Assembly: GCF_022968395.1 (NCBI RefSeq)
Contig: NZ_JALJQZ010000029.1
Coordinates: forward strand, 1 to 53,165
DNA length: 53,165 nucleotides
Direction: 5' to 3'
From: Affinirhizobium lemnae
GTDB lineage: Bacteria > Pseudomonadota > Alphaproteobacteria > Rhizobiales > Rhizobiaceae
Part shown: positions 34,939 to 43,754 of the stretch, in pieces
Layout of the letters: each line of letters begins with the position of its first letter
How positions within the stretch are numbered: the first letter of the stretch is position 1
The notes under the pieces: model-generated
Database searches by the model: none
What the model saw: the letters and a program-made list of their open reading frames with translations, nothing else
Told to the model about the DNA's origin: nothing
Position numbers and translations under genes: made by a program

Positions 34939-36200
34939 CGGTGAACCTTGCTCATGAGGCCTGGCTGCAGGATGCGGCTGTCCAGCGGGTGTTTGCCTTG
35001 TTGAACACTGATGGCGGCGAGGGAAGAGTGGTGGGCGGCGCGGTGCGCAATGCCCTGATGGGCGCACCGATCAGTGATGTCGATTTCGCCACGACCAATC
35101 TTCCGCAGGTGGTGATGGAACGGGCGGCTGCGGCTGGCATCAAGGCAGTGCCGACCGGCATCGACCACGGAACCGTGACCCTGGTGATCGATGGACGGGG
35201 CTTCGAGGTCACAACGCTTCGGCAGGACGTGGACACTGACGGGCGGCGCGCAAAGGTGAACTTCGGCACTGACTGGCAGGCGGATGCAGAGCGGCGAGAC
35301 TTTACCATCAATGCGCTCTATGCGACAGCCGATGGGGAGGTCGTCGATCTCGTCAACGGTCTGCCGGATATCGAGACAAAGACGCTGCGCTTCATTGGAG
35401 ATGCGCATCAGCGGATTGCCGAGGATTACCTGCGCGTCCTGCGGTTCTTCCGGTTCTTCGCCTATTACGGATCGGGAAGACCGGATGCCGATGGCCTGCG
35501 CGCCAGCGCACGGGCCAAAGACAAGCTGGACAGTCTGTCTGCCGAGCGTGTGTGGTCTGAACTGCGAAAGCTGCTGGCAGCGCCTGATCCTTCGCGCGCC
35601 CTGTTGTGGATGCGCACCTCCGGCGTGCTGACAGCGGTGCTGCCTGAAACGGAAAAATGGGGCATCGACGCGATCCATGGTCTGGTTGCGACCGAGACCG
35701 CTCTGAAATGGCAGCCGGATCCCATGCTACGGTTGGCGGCGATCATCCCGCCGGACGGCGAGCGTATTCGCGTGATGGCGGACAGGCTGCGCCTGTCACG
35801 CGCGGAGGCGGAGGCTCTTCAATCATTTGCCGCAGCGCCCTCAATCACACCTGATATGGCGGGTGCCGCCCTCGATCGCGCGCTTTATCGGCAGGGCGTG
35901 ACCGGGATCATCATGCGGCTGCGGCTGGCGCTGGCTAGTGCAAGGGCCAAGGCTGTTGATGACAATGACGAAATGCTGAAGGCGGCCAAGCTTGACAGCC
36001 TGTTGAAGCGGGCAATCGCTTTCGTGAAGCCGCAATTTCCAGTTAGCGGTGCGGATCTTGTTAACCTGGGGCTGACGCCGGGTCCGAAATTCGGAAAGGT
36101 GCTGGGGCAACTCGAGGCCGAGTGGGTCGATCGCAATTTTGTCGACGACCGGGCAGCATTGACCACCCGGCTGGCTGCAATCATTGAGCAGGCTGACTGA
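34935..36200 (+). CDS. cca: CCA tRNA nucleotidyltransferase
   Basis: 421 residues. The class II nucleotidyltransferase head begins GRVVGGAVRNALMGAPISDVDFATT, with catalytic acids in DVDF. RRDFTINALYATADGEVVD and RFIGDAHQRIAEDYLRVLRFFRFFA are the other canonical motifs. It adds or repairs the 3' CCA of tRNA; a poly(A) polymerase role is possible in this family. The C-terminal helical tail of about 170 residues is alphaproteobacterial in style. It is the last gene of the DUF1285 operon. Confidence 0.93.
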   Translation: MTVNLAHEAWLQDAAVQRVFALLNTDGGEGRVVGGAVRNALMGAPISDVDFATTNLPQVVMERAAAAGIKAVPTGIDHGTVTLVIDGRGFEVTTLRQDVDTDGRRAKVNFGTDWQADAERRDFTINALYATADGEVVDLVNGLPDIETKTLRFIGDAHQRIAEDYLRVLRFFRFFAYYGSGRPDADGLRASARAKDKLDSLSAERVWSELRKLLAAPDPSRALLWMRTSGVLTAVLPETEKWGIDAIHGLVATETALKWQPDPMLRLAAIIPPDGERIRVMADRLRLSRAEAEALQSFAAAPSITPDMAGAALDRALYRQGVTGIIMRLRLALASARAKAVDDNDEMLKAAKLDSLLKRAIAFVKPQFPVSGADLVNLGLTPGPKFGKVLGQLEAEWVDRNFVDDRAALTTRLAAIIEQAD

Positions 36201-36206
36201 CGGCTG

Positions 36207-36407
36207 TCAGCCAGCGGGTTGTGCAGACTCGGCACGTTCGTCGCGGATACGCTCCTTGATGTGCTCGACCATGGTTTCGCGAATAACGGTTTCGCCATGG
36301 GTCGTGCGCATGTGGTCAACAGCTCGGCGCACAATTTCTGCGTCCTGATCCGCGCGTGTATGCCAATCACAACCGGGAACTAGTGTCCCGCATTCAAACT
36401 GTCTCAT
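36207..36407 (-). CDS. DUF1059 family small protein
   Basis: 66 residues from ATG 36407, placed by GGGAGA about 8 bases upstream; the longer frame is unlikely. The whole protein matches DUF1059: MRQFECGTLVPGCDWHTRADQDAEIVRRAV, with conserved Cys6, Cys13 and His16, then a C-terminal helix (MRTTHGETVIRETMVEHIKERI). The Cys/His pattern suggests a small metal-binding fold. Function is unknown. It converges with cca. Confidence 0.85.
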   Translation of the reverse strand: MRQFECGTLVPGCDWHTRADQDAEIVRRAVDHMRTTHGETVIRETMVEHIKERIRDERAESAQPAG

Positions 36408-36503
36408 GATGTATCTCCCGTTTTCAACGCTCGGAGACGCGCTCCTCAACGTGTCTCCGAGGTCTAAACGGGCGGGGAGCCTGCCGGTTCCTATAGGCTA
36501 TGC

Positions 36504-36776
36504 TTAGTCCGAAAGCGCCCAGGCGTGGAAAACGGAGGGGTGAGCTGAGCCCGCCCGACGCTGTGGTTCCGACGATCCGGGGATGTTTTCATTCGCCTGC
36601 GATGCGAGTTGCCGGCGAACCTGCGCGACATAAAACGCATGGGGCAGGTCTGTGTCACTGCGAGCTCTAAGCTCCGCAGCCAATCGATCAACCAGTTCGG
36701 GAGTTGCCAGCAAACGAGGGGTCTCTGTCTGCCTAGGGGTATTCGGGGGAACTGCTACGCTGCCTGACGCGACCAT
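36504..36776 (-). CDS. Hypothetical small protein
   Basis: 90 residues from ATG 36776, chosen for the strong GGAGGAGGA 5 to 13 bases upstream. The N-terminus is Pro/Thr-rich (PPNTPRQTETPRLLATPE), followed by a helix (LVDRLAAELRAR...FYVAQVRRQLASQ), and the C-terminus appears unstructured. No family is recognised. It lies between hemF and the DUF1059 gene on the same strand, with 92 bases to hemF. Confidence 0.6.
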   Translation of the reverse strand: MVASGSVAVPPNTPRQTETPRLLATPELVDRLAAELRARSDTDLPHAFYVAQVRRQLASQANENIPGSSEPQRRAGSAHPSVFHAWALSD

Positions 36777-36868
36777 GATGATCCTCCTCCAGTGTAGTGA
36801 CACAATTAGGATGATATGGATCTCTAGTTTGTCAATGGACTTTGCAGTCACACCGCCTCACGGGCGCG

Positions 36869-37783
36869 TCAGGGCCATTTCACCAAGGGGGGCAGGGACG
36901 ACAGGATGGACTCGACGTTACCGCCGGTCTTCAGGCCGAAAATCGTTCCGCGGTCGTAGAGGAGATTGAACTCCACATACCGTCCGCGGCGAACCAGTTG
37001 CTCATCGCGGTCCTGCTCGGTCCATTCCGTGTTGAAGTTCTTGCGGACAAGCTGTGGATAAATATCACGAAATGCCTTTCCAACATCCTGTGTGAAGGCG
37101 AAGTTTGCCTCCCAACCGCCAGCCTCCTCGCGGGGATAGAGCCAATCAAAGAAGATGCCGCCGATCCCGCGTGCCTCGTTGCGATGCTTGAGGAAGAAAT
37201 ACTCGTCGCACCATAATTTTAACTTCTCGTAATCCGCAACGTGTGCATGTCTGCGACAGGGTTCTTCCATTGCGCGATGGAAAGCCTGCGAATCAGCATC
37301 GTCCTGCGTCCGGCGCCGGTCGAGCACGGGGGTCAGATCCGCGCCGCCGCCGAACCAGAGCCCAGAGGTGACGACCATGCGTGTGTTCATATGCACGGCA
37401 GGAACATTCGGGTTCACCGGGTGCGCGATGAGCGAGATGCCGGATGCCCAGAAACGCGCATCCTCGGATGCGCCCGGCATCTGCTTGCGGAACTCCTCGG
37501 AGAACTCGCCGTGCACAGTGGACGTATGGACGCCAACCTTTTCGAAGACGCGACCTTCCATCATCGACATGCGACCACCGCCACCGGCGCCGCCTTCGCG
37601 TAGCCAGTCCTTCGGTCGGAAGCGACCTGGAGCGCGATCCGCCAACGGGCCGGACAGTTCGTCTTCGAGGGCCTCGAACGATGCACAGATTTCATCCCTC
37701 AGATGCTCGAACCAGCGACGTGCCCGCAGTTTCTTGTCCTCGATGTCGTCGGGCAGGCCGATCGGAATCTGCGGTCGTTCCAT
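36869..37783 (-). CDS. hemF: Oxygen-dependent coproporphyrinogen III oxidase
   Basis: 304 residues from ATG 37783 (GGAGGA 4 bases upstream). It converts coproporphyrinogen III to protoporphyrinogen IX with oxygen, a haem synthesis step. Diagnostic stretches are [35 protein letters not shown] and [34 protein letters not shown]. It is complete. No FNR or Fur-like operator was seen in the 150 bases upstream. Together with petABC, whose haems depend on this pathway, it lies in the same window but is not in the same operon. Confidence 0.97.
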   Translation of the reverse strand: MERPQIPIGLPDDIEDKKLRARRWFEHLRDEICASFEALEDELSGPLADRAPGRFRPKDWLREGGAGGGGRMSMMEGRVFEKVGVHTSTVHGEFSEEFRKQMPGASEDARFWASGISLIAHPVNPNVPAVHMNTRMVVTSGLWFGGGADLTPVLDRRRTQDDADSQAFHRAMEEPCRRHAHVADYEKLKLWCDEYFFLKHRNEARGIGGIFFDWLYPREEAGGWEANFAFTQDVGKAFRDIYPQLVRKNFNTEWTEQDRDEQLVRRGRYVEFNLLYDRGTIFGLKTGGNVESILSSLPPLVKWP

Positions 37784-37932
37784 TTTGTCCTCCAAATCCG
37801 CTGATGCGCGCATAATGAATTGGAGGGGTTCTAAACAGGCAATCGCTCGGACGCAATCACAACGGATGTCGCAGATGATTCGACTCGCTTTATCGCTTTC
37901 TGCTATTATCTGACTGTCAGAGGTAAGAGCGC

Positions 37933-38190
37933 ATGGCGAAATTCACATCACCGCCGCTCGACGGCTTGAAACGACGGATCGACCGACACCGGCAGTCACA
38001 GAGTGAAGCCGGTCAGAGCCATTTCGTGCGGGAAACCTTCCGTCTTTCCAGACCGGAAGCGCGCCAGAAGGCACGTGAGTGGTTCGATGCCTTCCCAAAG
38101 GCTGCCTACTGGACAGAGGTTGAAAGCTGGCGTCAGCTTGACGGCGACGAGATTGAATTCACGATGCGGCGGCTGCCCAGTGCTGATTGA
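37933..38190 (+). CDS. Conserved hypothetical small protein
   Basis: 85 residues; AGAGG lies 10 bases before the ATG. It is charged ([10 protein letters not shown]) in the first half, with [30 protein letters not shown] later and the ending [10 protein letters not shown]. No domain is recognised. Codon use is ordinary, with a good ribosome site and a compositionally normal sequence, so it is likely real. It is divergent from hemF. Confidence 0.65.
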   Translation: MAKFTSPPLDGLKRRIDRHRQSQSEAGQSHFVRETFRLSRPEARQKAREWFDAFPKAAYWTEVESWRQLDGDEIEFTMRRLPSAD

Positions 38191-38331
38191 TTGTGCTTGA
38201 GATGGATGCTTCCCAAGAAGGGATCCTTAGTTAAAGCTTTAGATATTTCCGAAACGGAACCCAAAAACATTCTTCGCTAAAAGGTGCACTGAACCGGTCA
38301 TGTGTAGCCGTTTCTGATCAGCGGAGTTTTG

Positions 38332-39288
38332 ATGTCGAGTATCCTCACTGACTTGACCCGTTTACCGATTTCCGGGCGGACCGAGGCGACGCGCGCACAG
38401 CCTGTGAGGTCAGAGCGGGCCGCGCCAGCAGGCTGGGTCGCGGAAACGGCAGGTAGTGAATCCTACTGGTCCATCGCAACGACGATGAAGTCCAGCAGCA
38501 TTTCTCTTTCCAGCGTTGAGGATGCGCAGGCTCTGTCTGCGGCGTTGACCGACAAGGCCTCCGTCGCGCTTGATGCCGCGACCGAGGTCATGTCCGACAT
38601 TCAGTCGAAGCTCTATCTCGCAAAGACCCCCGGCGTCGATAAAGACGGTGTAAACTCAGCCCTTTCCGACTTGAAGGAACGGCTGGTGGACATCACCCAA
38701 GCGGGGTCTTTCCAAGGCCAGAACTGGCTTCAAAGCGAAGCAGGTAAGGTGCCCAAAGTCCAGTCGATGGTCGGCTCCGTCAGCTCTGATCGTAATGGAG
38801 ATGTGGCGATAAACATCATCGATTTCGATACGGCGAAAACCACCCTCGTTGCTAGGGAGGATGCGAGCGACGGACTGCTGACGCGATCCTATTCCGGCAT
38901 CACAAGATCAGGTGCGCCTTATGATTATCACCTGCTCGAAGCAGGCGCCCAGATAGCAGTTTCTCCATCGTCCCGGGAAATAGCGGTGTCGCGCTCGGTG
39001 GGGAATGATGAGATAGAAGGCATGCTTTCCGCTGTTGGCAGCATGATGCGCGGCCTGACGGACGCTTCCGTTGACGTAAATGCCGCGGGCGCTCGTGTCG
39101 GCGGCGCATCGGCGACAGTTGCGCGGATCATGGAGAATGTCGGCGGCGATGTCCGAGGTTTGATCGACACCGGCATGGAGCAAGATGCTGCAAGGCTTGC
39201 TGCCCTGTCAGTTCAATCGAGGCTTCGTGAAACAGGTCTCAATATTACCAATGTAACCATGGCGGCTACGCTTCGCGCCCTGCAATAG
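38332..39288 (+). CDS. Divergent orphan flagellin-like protein
   Basis: 318 residues; GGAG lies 5 to 8 bases before the ATG. The ESYWSIATTMKSSSISLSSVEDA stretch and FQGQNWLQ match the rhizobial flagellin N-terminal domain (usual form NAAYWSIATTM...FSGQNWLQ), and the C-terminus (LIDTGMEQDAARLAALSVQSRLRETGLNITN) matches the flagellin C-terminal domain. The first 50 residues, which pack the filament core in true flagellins, are Arg/Pro/Ala-rich here and would not form the usual D0 helix. The C-terminal D0 helix is also altered. No flagellar genes are nearby. It could be a minor flagellin, a filament-length or cap-like protein, or a decaying paralogue. Confidence 0.8.
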   Translation: MSSILTDLTRLPISGRTEATRAQPVRSERAAPAGWVAETAGSESYWSIATTMKSSSISLSSVEDAQALSAALTDKASVALDAATEVMSDIQSKLYLAKTPGVDKDGVNSALSDLKERLVDITQAGSFQGQNWLQSEAGKVPKVQSMVGSVSSDRNGDVAINIIDFDTAKTTLVAREDASDGLLTRSYSGITRSGAPYDYHLLEAGAQIAVSPSSREIAVSRSVGNDEIEGMLSAVGSMMRGLTDASVDVNAAGARVGGASATVARIMENVGGDVRGLIDTGMEQDAARLAALSVQSRLRETGLNITNVTMAATLRALQ

Positions 39289-39358
39289 ATTTTTGTGTTT
39301 GAACCTGCCTTCGGTATGCCCCTTGTCCCTAGTAATGTCGAGGGAGGTGGTTCGAGAG

Positions 39359-39390
39359 AAGGGGCCGGTAGAACGTTCTACCGGCCCCTT
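39359..39390. terminator. 32-bp perfect palindrome, bidirectional terminator
   Basis: AAGGGGCCGGTAGAAC pairs exactly with GTTCTACCGGCCCCTT, with no mismatch over 16 pairs. It separates the flagellin-like gene from the convergent hydrolase-like gene. Confidence 0.85.
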
Positions 39391-39432
39391 CAGCTTATTC
39401 TTTCCATTGATCGCGCGTTGATCGCCGTACGA

Positions 39433-40677
39433 CTACTTGCCCCGCCGGAAGCCGCGCTTCGGCTTATAGGGAAGGGGTGCCGCCACGGGTTTTTCCTCAG
39501 CCTCATCGACTGCAGGGATGGGAGCCGTTGTTGCGAGAAGGGTTTCCCGTGTTATGTCCGTATCGGTGGCAACAGGGCTCGGCTCATACGTCGTATCCGC
39601 TTGCTCAGCTCCTGTATTGTCTACGGGCGTACTCGCCGCGTTCTCGGTAGACATGCTTGTTGTCGATTCCGCAGTTTCCGGCTGAGCCGATGGTTTATCT
39701 GTTTCAACCCCGATTACAGTGGGAACGATCTCGGCGCCCGGAACCCGGGCAAGCACTTCTTCCAGGACCGCGGTGACGGGAATATGGTTCGGCAGTTCCG
39801 TGTTCGTATGATGCATTGCTTGCGGGACGATGTGGGCGGATGACACGGACTTCCGTGAATTGAGTTCGCCGAACCAATCCCATTCGCCCATGATGTCGAT
39901 AGCATTCCTGAACGGGAGCGGCATGGCGATGCGGGCGCTGATCGTCACGATCGTGAGCGCTTCAGCTAATCGCCGCGCATGTCCTTCTTCATTGTCCGCT
40001 AGATCGCTTAGCGCTTCCGCTAGAACCAGGTTGCCTTTCGAATGGCCGACGATGAGCTTCAGCGATAGACGGGGATCGACAAGTAGAGCCCGTACGGTCT
40101 GTGTGTCCAGGCTGCCCTGGCAAAGCTTGTCTGTGCTAAGACGCGTTGCGACCCCGAATTGCGGACGTCCGAAGAATTCATCCAGTCGTTCGAAAGCGTG
40201 GCGCACTGAGTTCATGTAGCCGAACAGGAAACTTCCGCCCATGGCTTCCGTGACCGCATCTGCAATGCCATAACCCGAAATGACAACGGCTACCGGTTTT
40301 CCTGTCGCATCTGCGATATTGCGGCCAAGCGCCGCGGAACCGAGAGCAGAGCTGCCAACACCGGCAATCGCCAGTGTCTCGATCTTTGCTCCGCCCGCCA
40401 GAAAGAAATCATCCACGGTATCGCAAAGCCGTAGTGGCTCTGCGCCCGTCGGTGGCACGATGAGGATCGCGCCCTCTGCCGCGAGACAACTACTGATGTA
40501 GAATGCTTCTTCTGCCGACACACATTTGACATCATAGAACAGGGTGTCGAGCGTGGCATTGCGGCGGCGAAGATGTTCCAGAGAAAGATTGCGCAAAGGC
40601 GAGTGCTGGAAACGCTCCGGCATGCTGAGAGTACGGGCAATCTGCGTGATGTTATGCGTAAATGCTGAAGGGAACAT
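39433..40677 (-). CDS. Alpha/beta-hydrolase-like protein with disordered tail
   Basis: 414 residues from ATG 40677, chosen for GGAG 11 bases upstream. Residues about 45-290 have an alpha/beta-hydrolase pattern: LKLIVGHSKGNLVLAEAL holds a GHSKG nucleophile elbow with Ser, preceded by VAVVISGYGIADAVTEAMGGS. The last 120 residues are Thr/Ser/Ala/Glu-rich and unstructured, ending in a basic YKPKRGFRRGK tail that could bind nucleic acid or a polyanion. GHSxG proteins include lipases, esterases and polymer depolymerases, and I cannot choose between them. Confidence 0.65.
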   Translation of the reverse strand: MFPSAFTHNITQIARTLSMPERFQHSPLRNLSLEHLRRRNATLDTLFYDVKCVSAEEAFYISSCLAAEGAILIVPPTGAEPLRLCDTVDDFFLAGGAKIETLAIAGVGSSALGSAALGRNIADATGKPVAVVISGYGIADAVTEAMGGSFLFGYMNSVRHAFERLDEFFGRPQFGVATRLSTDKLCQGSLDTQTVRALLVDPRLSLKLIVGHSKGNLVLAEALSDLADNEEGHARRLAEALTIVTISARIAMPLPFRNAIDIMGEWDWFGELNSRKSVSSAHIVPQAMHHTNTELPNHIPVTAVLEEVLARVPGAEIVPTVIGVETDKPSAQPETAESTTSMSTENAASTPVDNTGAEQADTTYEPSPVATDTDITRETLLATTAPIPAVDEAEEKPVAAPLPYKPKRGFRRGK

Positions 40678-40831
40678 CGACGTGTCTCCGGTTTCGGTGT
40701 TCGTTCGTAAATTATGTTCGTGACACTGGTGCGGCAAGACGCTCACGCCCACATACGCCACCACAATTGTGCGCTGCACACAGAGTGTGTCATAATCCTT
40801 CGCGTTCGCCAATACTACCTGTAGCTGCTTT

Positions 40832-41296
40832 TTACCGCCAGGCGATTTGCCGCAGAGCCTCGCCGGTAATCATGGCTGCGGACATGGCCACATTGATGGA
40901 TCGCTGTCCTTCGACCATGGGTATGATAATCCGCGCGTCGGCCGTATCGTGAACATCATCCGGCACGCCCGCGCTTTCCCTGCCGAAGAGCAGTATGTCG
41001 TTTTCAGCATAGACAAAATCGGTGTAGCGCTCGGCAGCCTTTGTCGATGCCAGCACAAGCCTGCGGCCTTCGCTCAGCCGCCACGCGTCGAACCGCTGCC
41101 AGTTGACGTGACGCGTCATGGTGACGCTTGCGAGATAATCCATGCCGGCTCTTTTCAGGTTCTTGTCTGACAGCACAAAGCCGGCGGGCTCGATGATGTC
41201 GACGCCGATGCCCATGCAGGCTGCGAGGCGGAGGATGGTGCCGGTGTTGCCGGGAATATCCGGCTGATAGAGCGCGATACGCAGGGCTGTGGTCAT
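40832..41296 (-). CDS. trmL: tRNA (cytidine(34)-2'-O)-methyltransferase TrmL
   Basis: 154 residues of the SPOUT (SpoU) family, which methylates the wobble base of tRNA-Leu. Motifs are NTGTILRLAACMGIGVDIIEP, LLFGRESAGVPDDVHDTADARIIIPM and RSINVAMSAAMITGEALRQ, which form the deep trefoil knot and the SAM site. The length is standard. It is divergent from the ABC exporter unit, whose leader occupies the 190-400 bases upstream. Confidence 0.95.
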   Translation of the reverse strand: MTTALRIALYQPDIPGNTGTILRLAACMGIGVDIIEPAGFVLSDKNLKRAGMDYLASVTMTRHVNWQRFDAWRLSEGRRLVLASTKAAERYTDFVYAENDILLFGRESAGVPDDVHDTADARIIIPMVEGQRSINVAMSAAMITGEALRQIAWR

Positions 41297-41489
41297 GCGG
41301 GGTCACCAAGTCAGGGATAGAAGACGTATTGGGGTTTGCCTCATCCACAGGGCCTGTCACGCGACATTCACACGATCGCTGACTTTCAAGGGCACTCCGA
41401 GATTGCGGCTTTCCAATTTTTCCCGGAGGTGCTACACGCTTCGCATCCTGAGCGCTAGACAACCAGCACACCAGACAAGGAGGCCCTAC

Positions 41490-41546
41490 ATGGATATGAC
41501 CGTGCGTATGCGCCTTCTCCGGCCCAATCTTGTGGCAATGGTGTGA
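41490..41546 (+). CDS. Upstream leader ORF MDMTVRMRLLRPNLVAMV
   Basis: An 18-codon ORF with a near-perfect ribosome site (AAGGAGG, 5 bases before ATG), 150 bases upstream of the first ABC exporter. The core MTVRMRL-LRP-L resembles known macrolide-responsive leader peptides (ErmDL MTHSMRLRFPTLNQ, MsrA leader MTASMRLK), which share MTxxMRL. It also has a R-x-R ('+x+') motif. A strong start and a very short frame are typical of regulatory uORFs. Alternatively it is an unrelated peptide or chance. Confidence 0.55.
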   Translation: MDMTVRMRLLRPNLVAMV

Positions 41547-41637
41547 GCGCTTAACGGTTCTCGCCAAACTTCCCTTTCATTTCGTCTCGTGGCCGCATCA
41601 TGGCCTCGCCAATTGAATTCTGCATTTGCCTCACCAT

Positions 41638-41660
41638 GTCCCGCACCAAGTGCACGGGAC
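41638..41660 (+). promoter_or_regulatory. Stable hairpin in the exporter leader
   Basis: GTCCCG (41638-41643) pairs with CGGGAC (41655-41660), continued by CAC/GTG with a 2-base bulge and a CAA loop. It lies between the uORF stop and the exporter ribosome site (GGAG at 41684-41687) and could take part in leader-dependent control. Confidence 0.45.
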
Positions 41661-41696
41661 GGCGGCAATGCGTTCCGATCGACGGAGCCTTACATC

Positions 41697-43556
41697 ATGT
41701 TTTCCTGGTTCGAAAAACGTGTGAACCCTTATCCAGCGGGTGAACCCGCATTGCCTCCGAAGGGCCTGCTGGCGTTTTGCTGGTATTACACCAAGCCGGT
41801 CTGGCCCTGGCTTTTGCTGCTTGGCATCTGCTCCATGGGCATCGCCGTCCTGGAAGTGTTTCTCTACCAGTTCCTCGGCAATATCGTGGATTGGTTGAGC
41901 AATGCCGACCGCGCGACTTTCCTCGCCAACGAAGGATGGCGTTTGGCTGGCATGGCGGCGCTTCTGCTGCTGGCTTTGCCTGCCTTTGGCATCGTGCATA
42001 CGCTGACCATGCACCAGGTGCTGGCCGGCAACTTCCCCATGATTGCGCGCTGGCAGATGCACCGCTTCCTGCTGCGTCACTCCATGACCTTCTTTGCCAA
42101 CGAATTTGCCGGTCGCGTGTCCACGAAGGTCATGCAGACGGCGCTTGCCGTGCGCGAGGGCACGATCAAGATCATCGACGTCTTCGTCTACGCCATTAGC
42201 TTCTTCGTCTCCATGCTTGCGCTGGTCGCGACAGTGGACTGGCGCCTGGGCGTGCCGCTGGTTGTGTGGATTGTCATATACGGGCTGATCCTGCGCTTCT
42301 TCATTCCGCGGCTGCGGAAGAGTTCCAGCGAGCAGGCGGATGCGCGCTCCATGATGACGGGCCGGATCGTGGATAGCTACACCAACATTGCCACGGTGAA
42401 GCTCTTCTCCCATGCCGGACGTGAGGAGACCTATGCGCGAGAAGGCATGGATGAGTTCCTGGGCACGGTTCATCGCCAGATGCGGCAGATTTCTCTGCTC
42501 AACATGGCGGTCGATGTTAACAACGCGCTTGTTCAGTTCTCCGTTGCCGCGCTCGGCATCTGGTTCTGGTTGCAGGGCAATGTCTCGGTTGGCGCCATTG
42601 CTGTTGCCATTGGCCTTTCTATGCGCATCAACGGCATGTCGCAATGGATCATGTGGGAAGTGGCGGCGCTGTTTGAGAGTATCGGCACGATCTATGACGG
42701 CATGGGCATGATGACCAAGCCGCATGACATCGTTGACAAGCCTGCGGCCAAGGCGCTCACTGTCCCGAAGGGGGAAATCGTCTACGATGGCGTCCGTTTC
42801 CACTACGGCAAGAAGAAGGGCGTGATCGAAGACTTTTCGCTGACGATTCAGGCAGGTGAAAAAGTCGGCCTTGTCGGTCGCTCCGGTGCCGGCAAGACAA
42901 CGCTGATGAACCTGCTGCTGCGGTTCTACGATGTCGAAAAGGGCCAGATCCTGATCGACGGGCAGGATATCTCGCAGGTCCAGCAGGACAGTCTGCGGGC
43001 AAAAATCGGCGTGGTGACGCAGGACACTTCTCTGCTTCATCGATCGATCCGCGACAACATTGCCTATGGCCGTCCCGAGGCGACCGATGAGGACGTTATC
43101 GAGGCCGCAAAGCGGGCCAATGCCTGGGAATTCATCCAGACGCTCGTCGACCAGCAGGGCAGGACGGGCTTGAGCGCCCATGTGGGCGAGCGAGGTGTCA
43201 AGCTCTCCGGTGGCCAGCGCCAGCGTATCGCGATTGCGCGCGTGTTCCTCAAGGATGCGCCCATTCTCATTCTGGACGAGGCGACCTCCGCGCTCGATTC
43301 CGAAGTGGAAGCGGCCATTCAGGAAAGTCTGTTCAAGCTGATCGAGGACAAGACGGTGATTGCAATCGCACACCGGCTCTCCACGCTGACCCAGATGGAT
43401 CGCCTGATCGTTCTGGATCAGGGTCGGATCATCGAGCAGGGAACGCATACCCAACTGGTGGGCCGCGGCGGAGTCTATGCCGATCTGTGGAACCGCCAGT
43501 CCGGCGGCTTCCTCGGCGATGAGGATACCGAAGAAGAGACCGAGGCGGCCGAATAG
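41697..43556 (+). CDS. ABC exporter, fused permease-ATPase (MsbA-like)
   Basis: 619 residues. The start at ATG 41697 follows GGAG by 9 bases. Six TM helices (about 30-320) precede one ATPase domain: Walker A GRSGAGKTT, signature LSGGQRQRIAIAR, Walker B ILILDEATS, H-loop IAHRLST. Half-transporters of this type pump lipids or drugs outward as dimers. A close paralogue lies 4 kb downstream (47621), beyond the iron operon. The ATPase domains of the two are nearly identical for long stretches, so homo- or heterodimers are possible. The preceding leader ORF suggests drug-inducible expression; that is inference. Confidence 0.93.
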   Translation: MFSWFEKRVNPYPAGEPALPPKGLLAFCWYYTKPVWPWLLLLGICSMGIAVLEVFLYQFLGNIVDWLSNADRATFLANEGWRLAGMAALLLLALPAFGIVHTLTMHQVLAGNFPMIARWQMHRFLLRHSMTFFANEFAGRVSTKVMQTALAVREGTIKIIDVFVYAISFFVSMLALVATVDWRLGVPLVVWIVIYGLILRFFIPRLRKSSSEQADARSMMTGRIVDSYTNIATVKLFSHAGREETYAREGMDEFLGTVHRQMRQISLLNMAVDVNNALVQFSVAALGIWFWLQGNVSVGAIAVAIGLSMRINGMSQWIMWEVAALFESIGTIYDGMGMMTKPHDIVDKPAAKALTVPKGEIVYDGVRFHYGKKKGVIEDFSLTIQAGEKVGLVGRSGAGKTTLMNLLLRFYDVEKGQILIDGQDISQVQQDSLRAKIGVVTQDTSLLHRSIRDNIAYGRPEATDEDVIEAAKRANAWEFIQTLVDQQGRTGLSAHVGERGVKLSGGQRQRIAIARVFLKDAPILILDEATSALDSEVEAAIQESLFKLIEDKTVIAIAHRLSTLTQMDRLIVLDQGRIIEQGTHTQLVGRGGVYADLWNRQSGGFLGDEDTEEETEAAE

Positions 43557-43678
43557 GTCGCCTCAATCGAAGCGAGAAATTCAAAGCGCTTCTCATCCTC
43601 TGATCGCTGCATCCTATCTGGTGCGGCGATATCTTGACGCAGATCGTCCAATTTCCCTGTATGAGGACGTGTTCAAAC

Positions 43679-43708
43679 TTGAAAGTTACAATCAAATAAA
43701 TCTATAGA
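43679..43708 (+). promoter_or_regulatory. fbpABC promoter with overlapping RirA-type iron-responsive operator
   Basis: TTGAAA (43679-43684), an 18-base spacer, TATAGA (43703-43708). Overlapping the -35 is TGA-AAGTTACAA-TCA (43680-43694), an exact TGA-N9-TCA, the consensus for the iron-responsive operator bound by RirA in rhizobia. Binding would block RNA polymerase when iron is ample. The start codon of fbpA is 46 bases past the -10. Confidence 0.65.
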
Positions 43709-43754
43709 GCCTCACGCCTGTGGAGCCGCAGGTCTCGTTGAAGGAGATTTATCG

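Noticed and set aside
37784..37932. FNR or iron-responsive site upstream of hemF
   Set aside because: No TTGAT-N4-ATCAA or TGA-N9-TCA match with convincing placement was found.
41600..41743. 47-codon ORF overlapping the first ABC exporter start
   Set aside because: No Shine-Dalgarno, and out of frame with the exporter. The overlap could be a coupling device but nothing supports translation.
41631..43454. 607-codon minus-strand ORF opposite the first ABC exporter
   Set aside because: It is the mirror frame of a GC-rich coding strand; its residues (H/D/R/Q-rich) show no domain. The same applies to 47660-49450 and 16869-18176.
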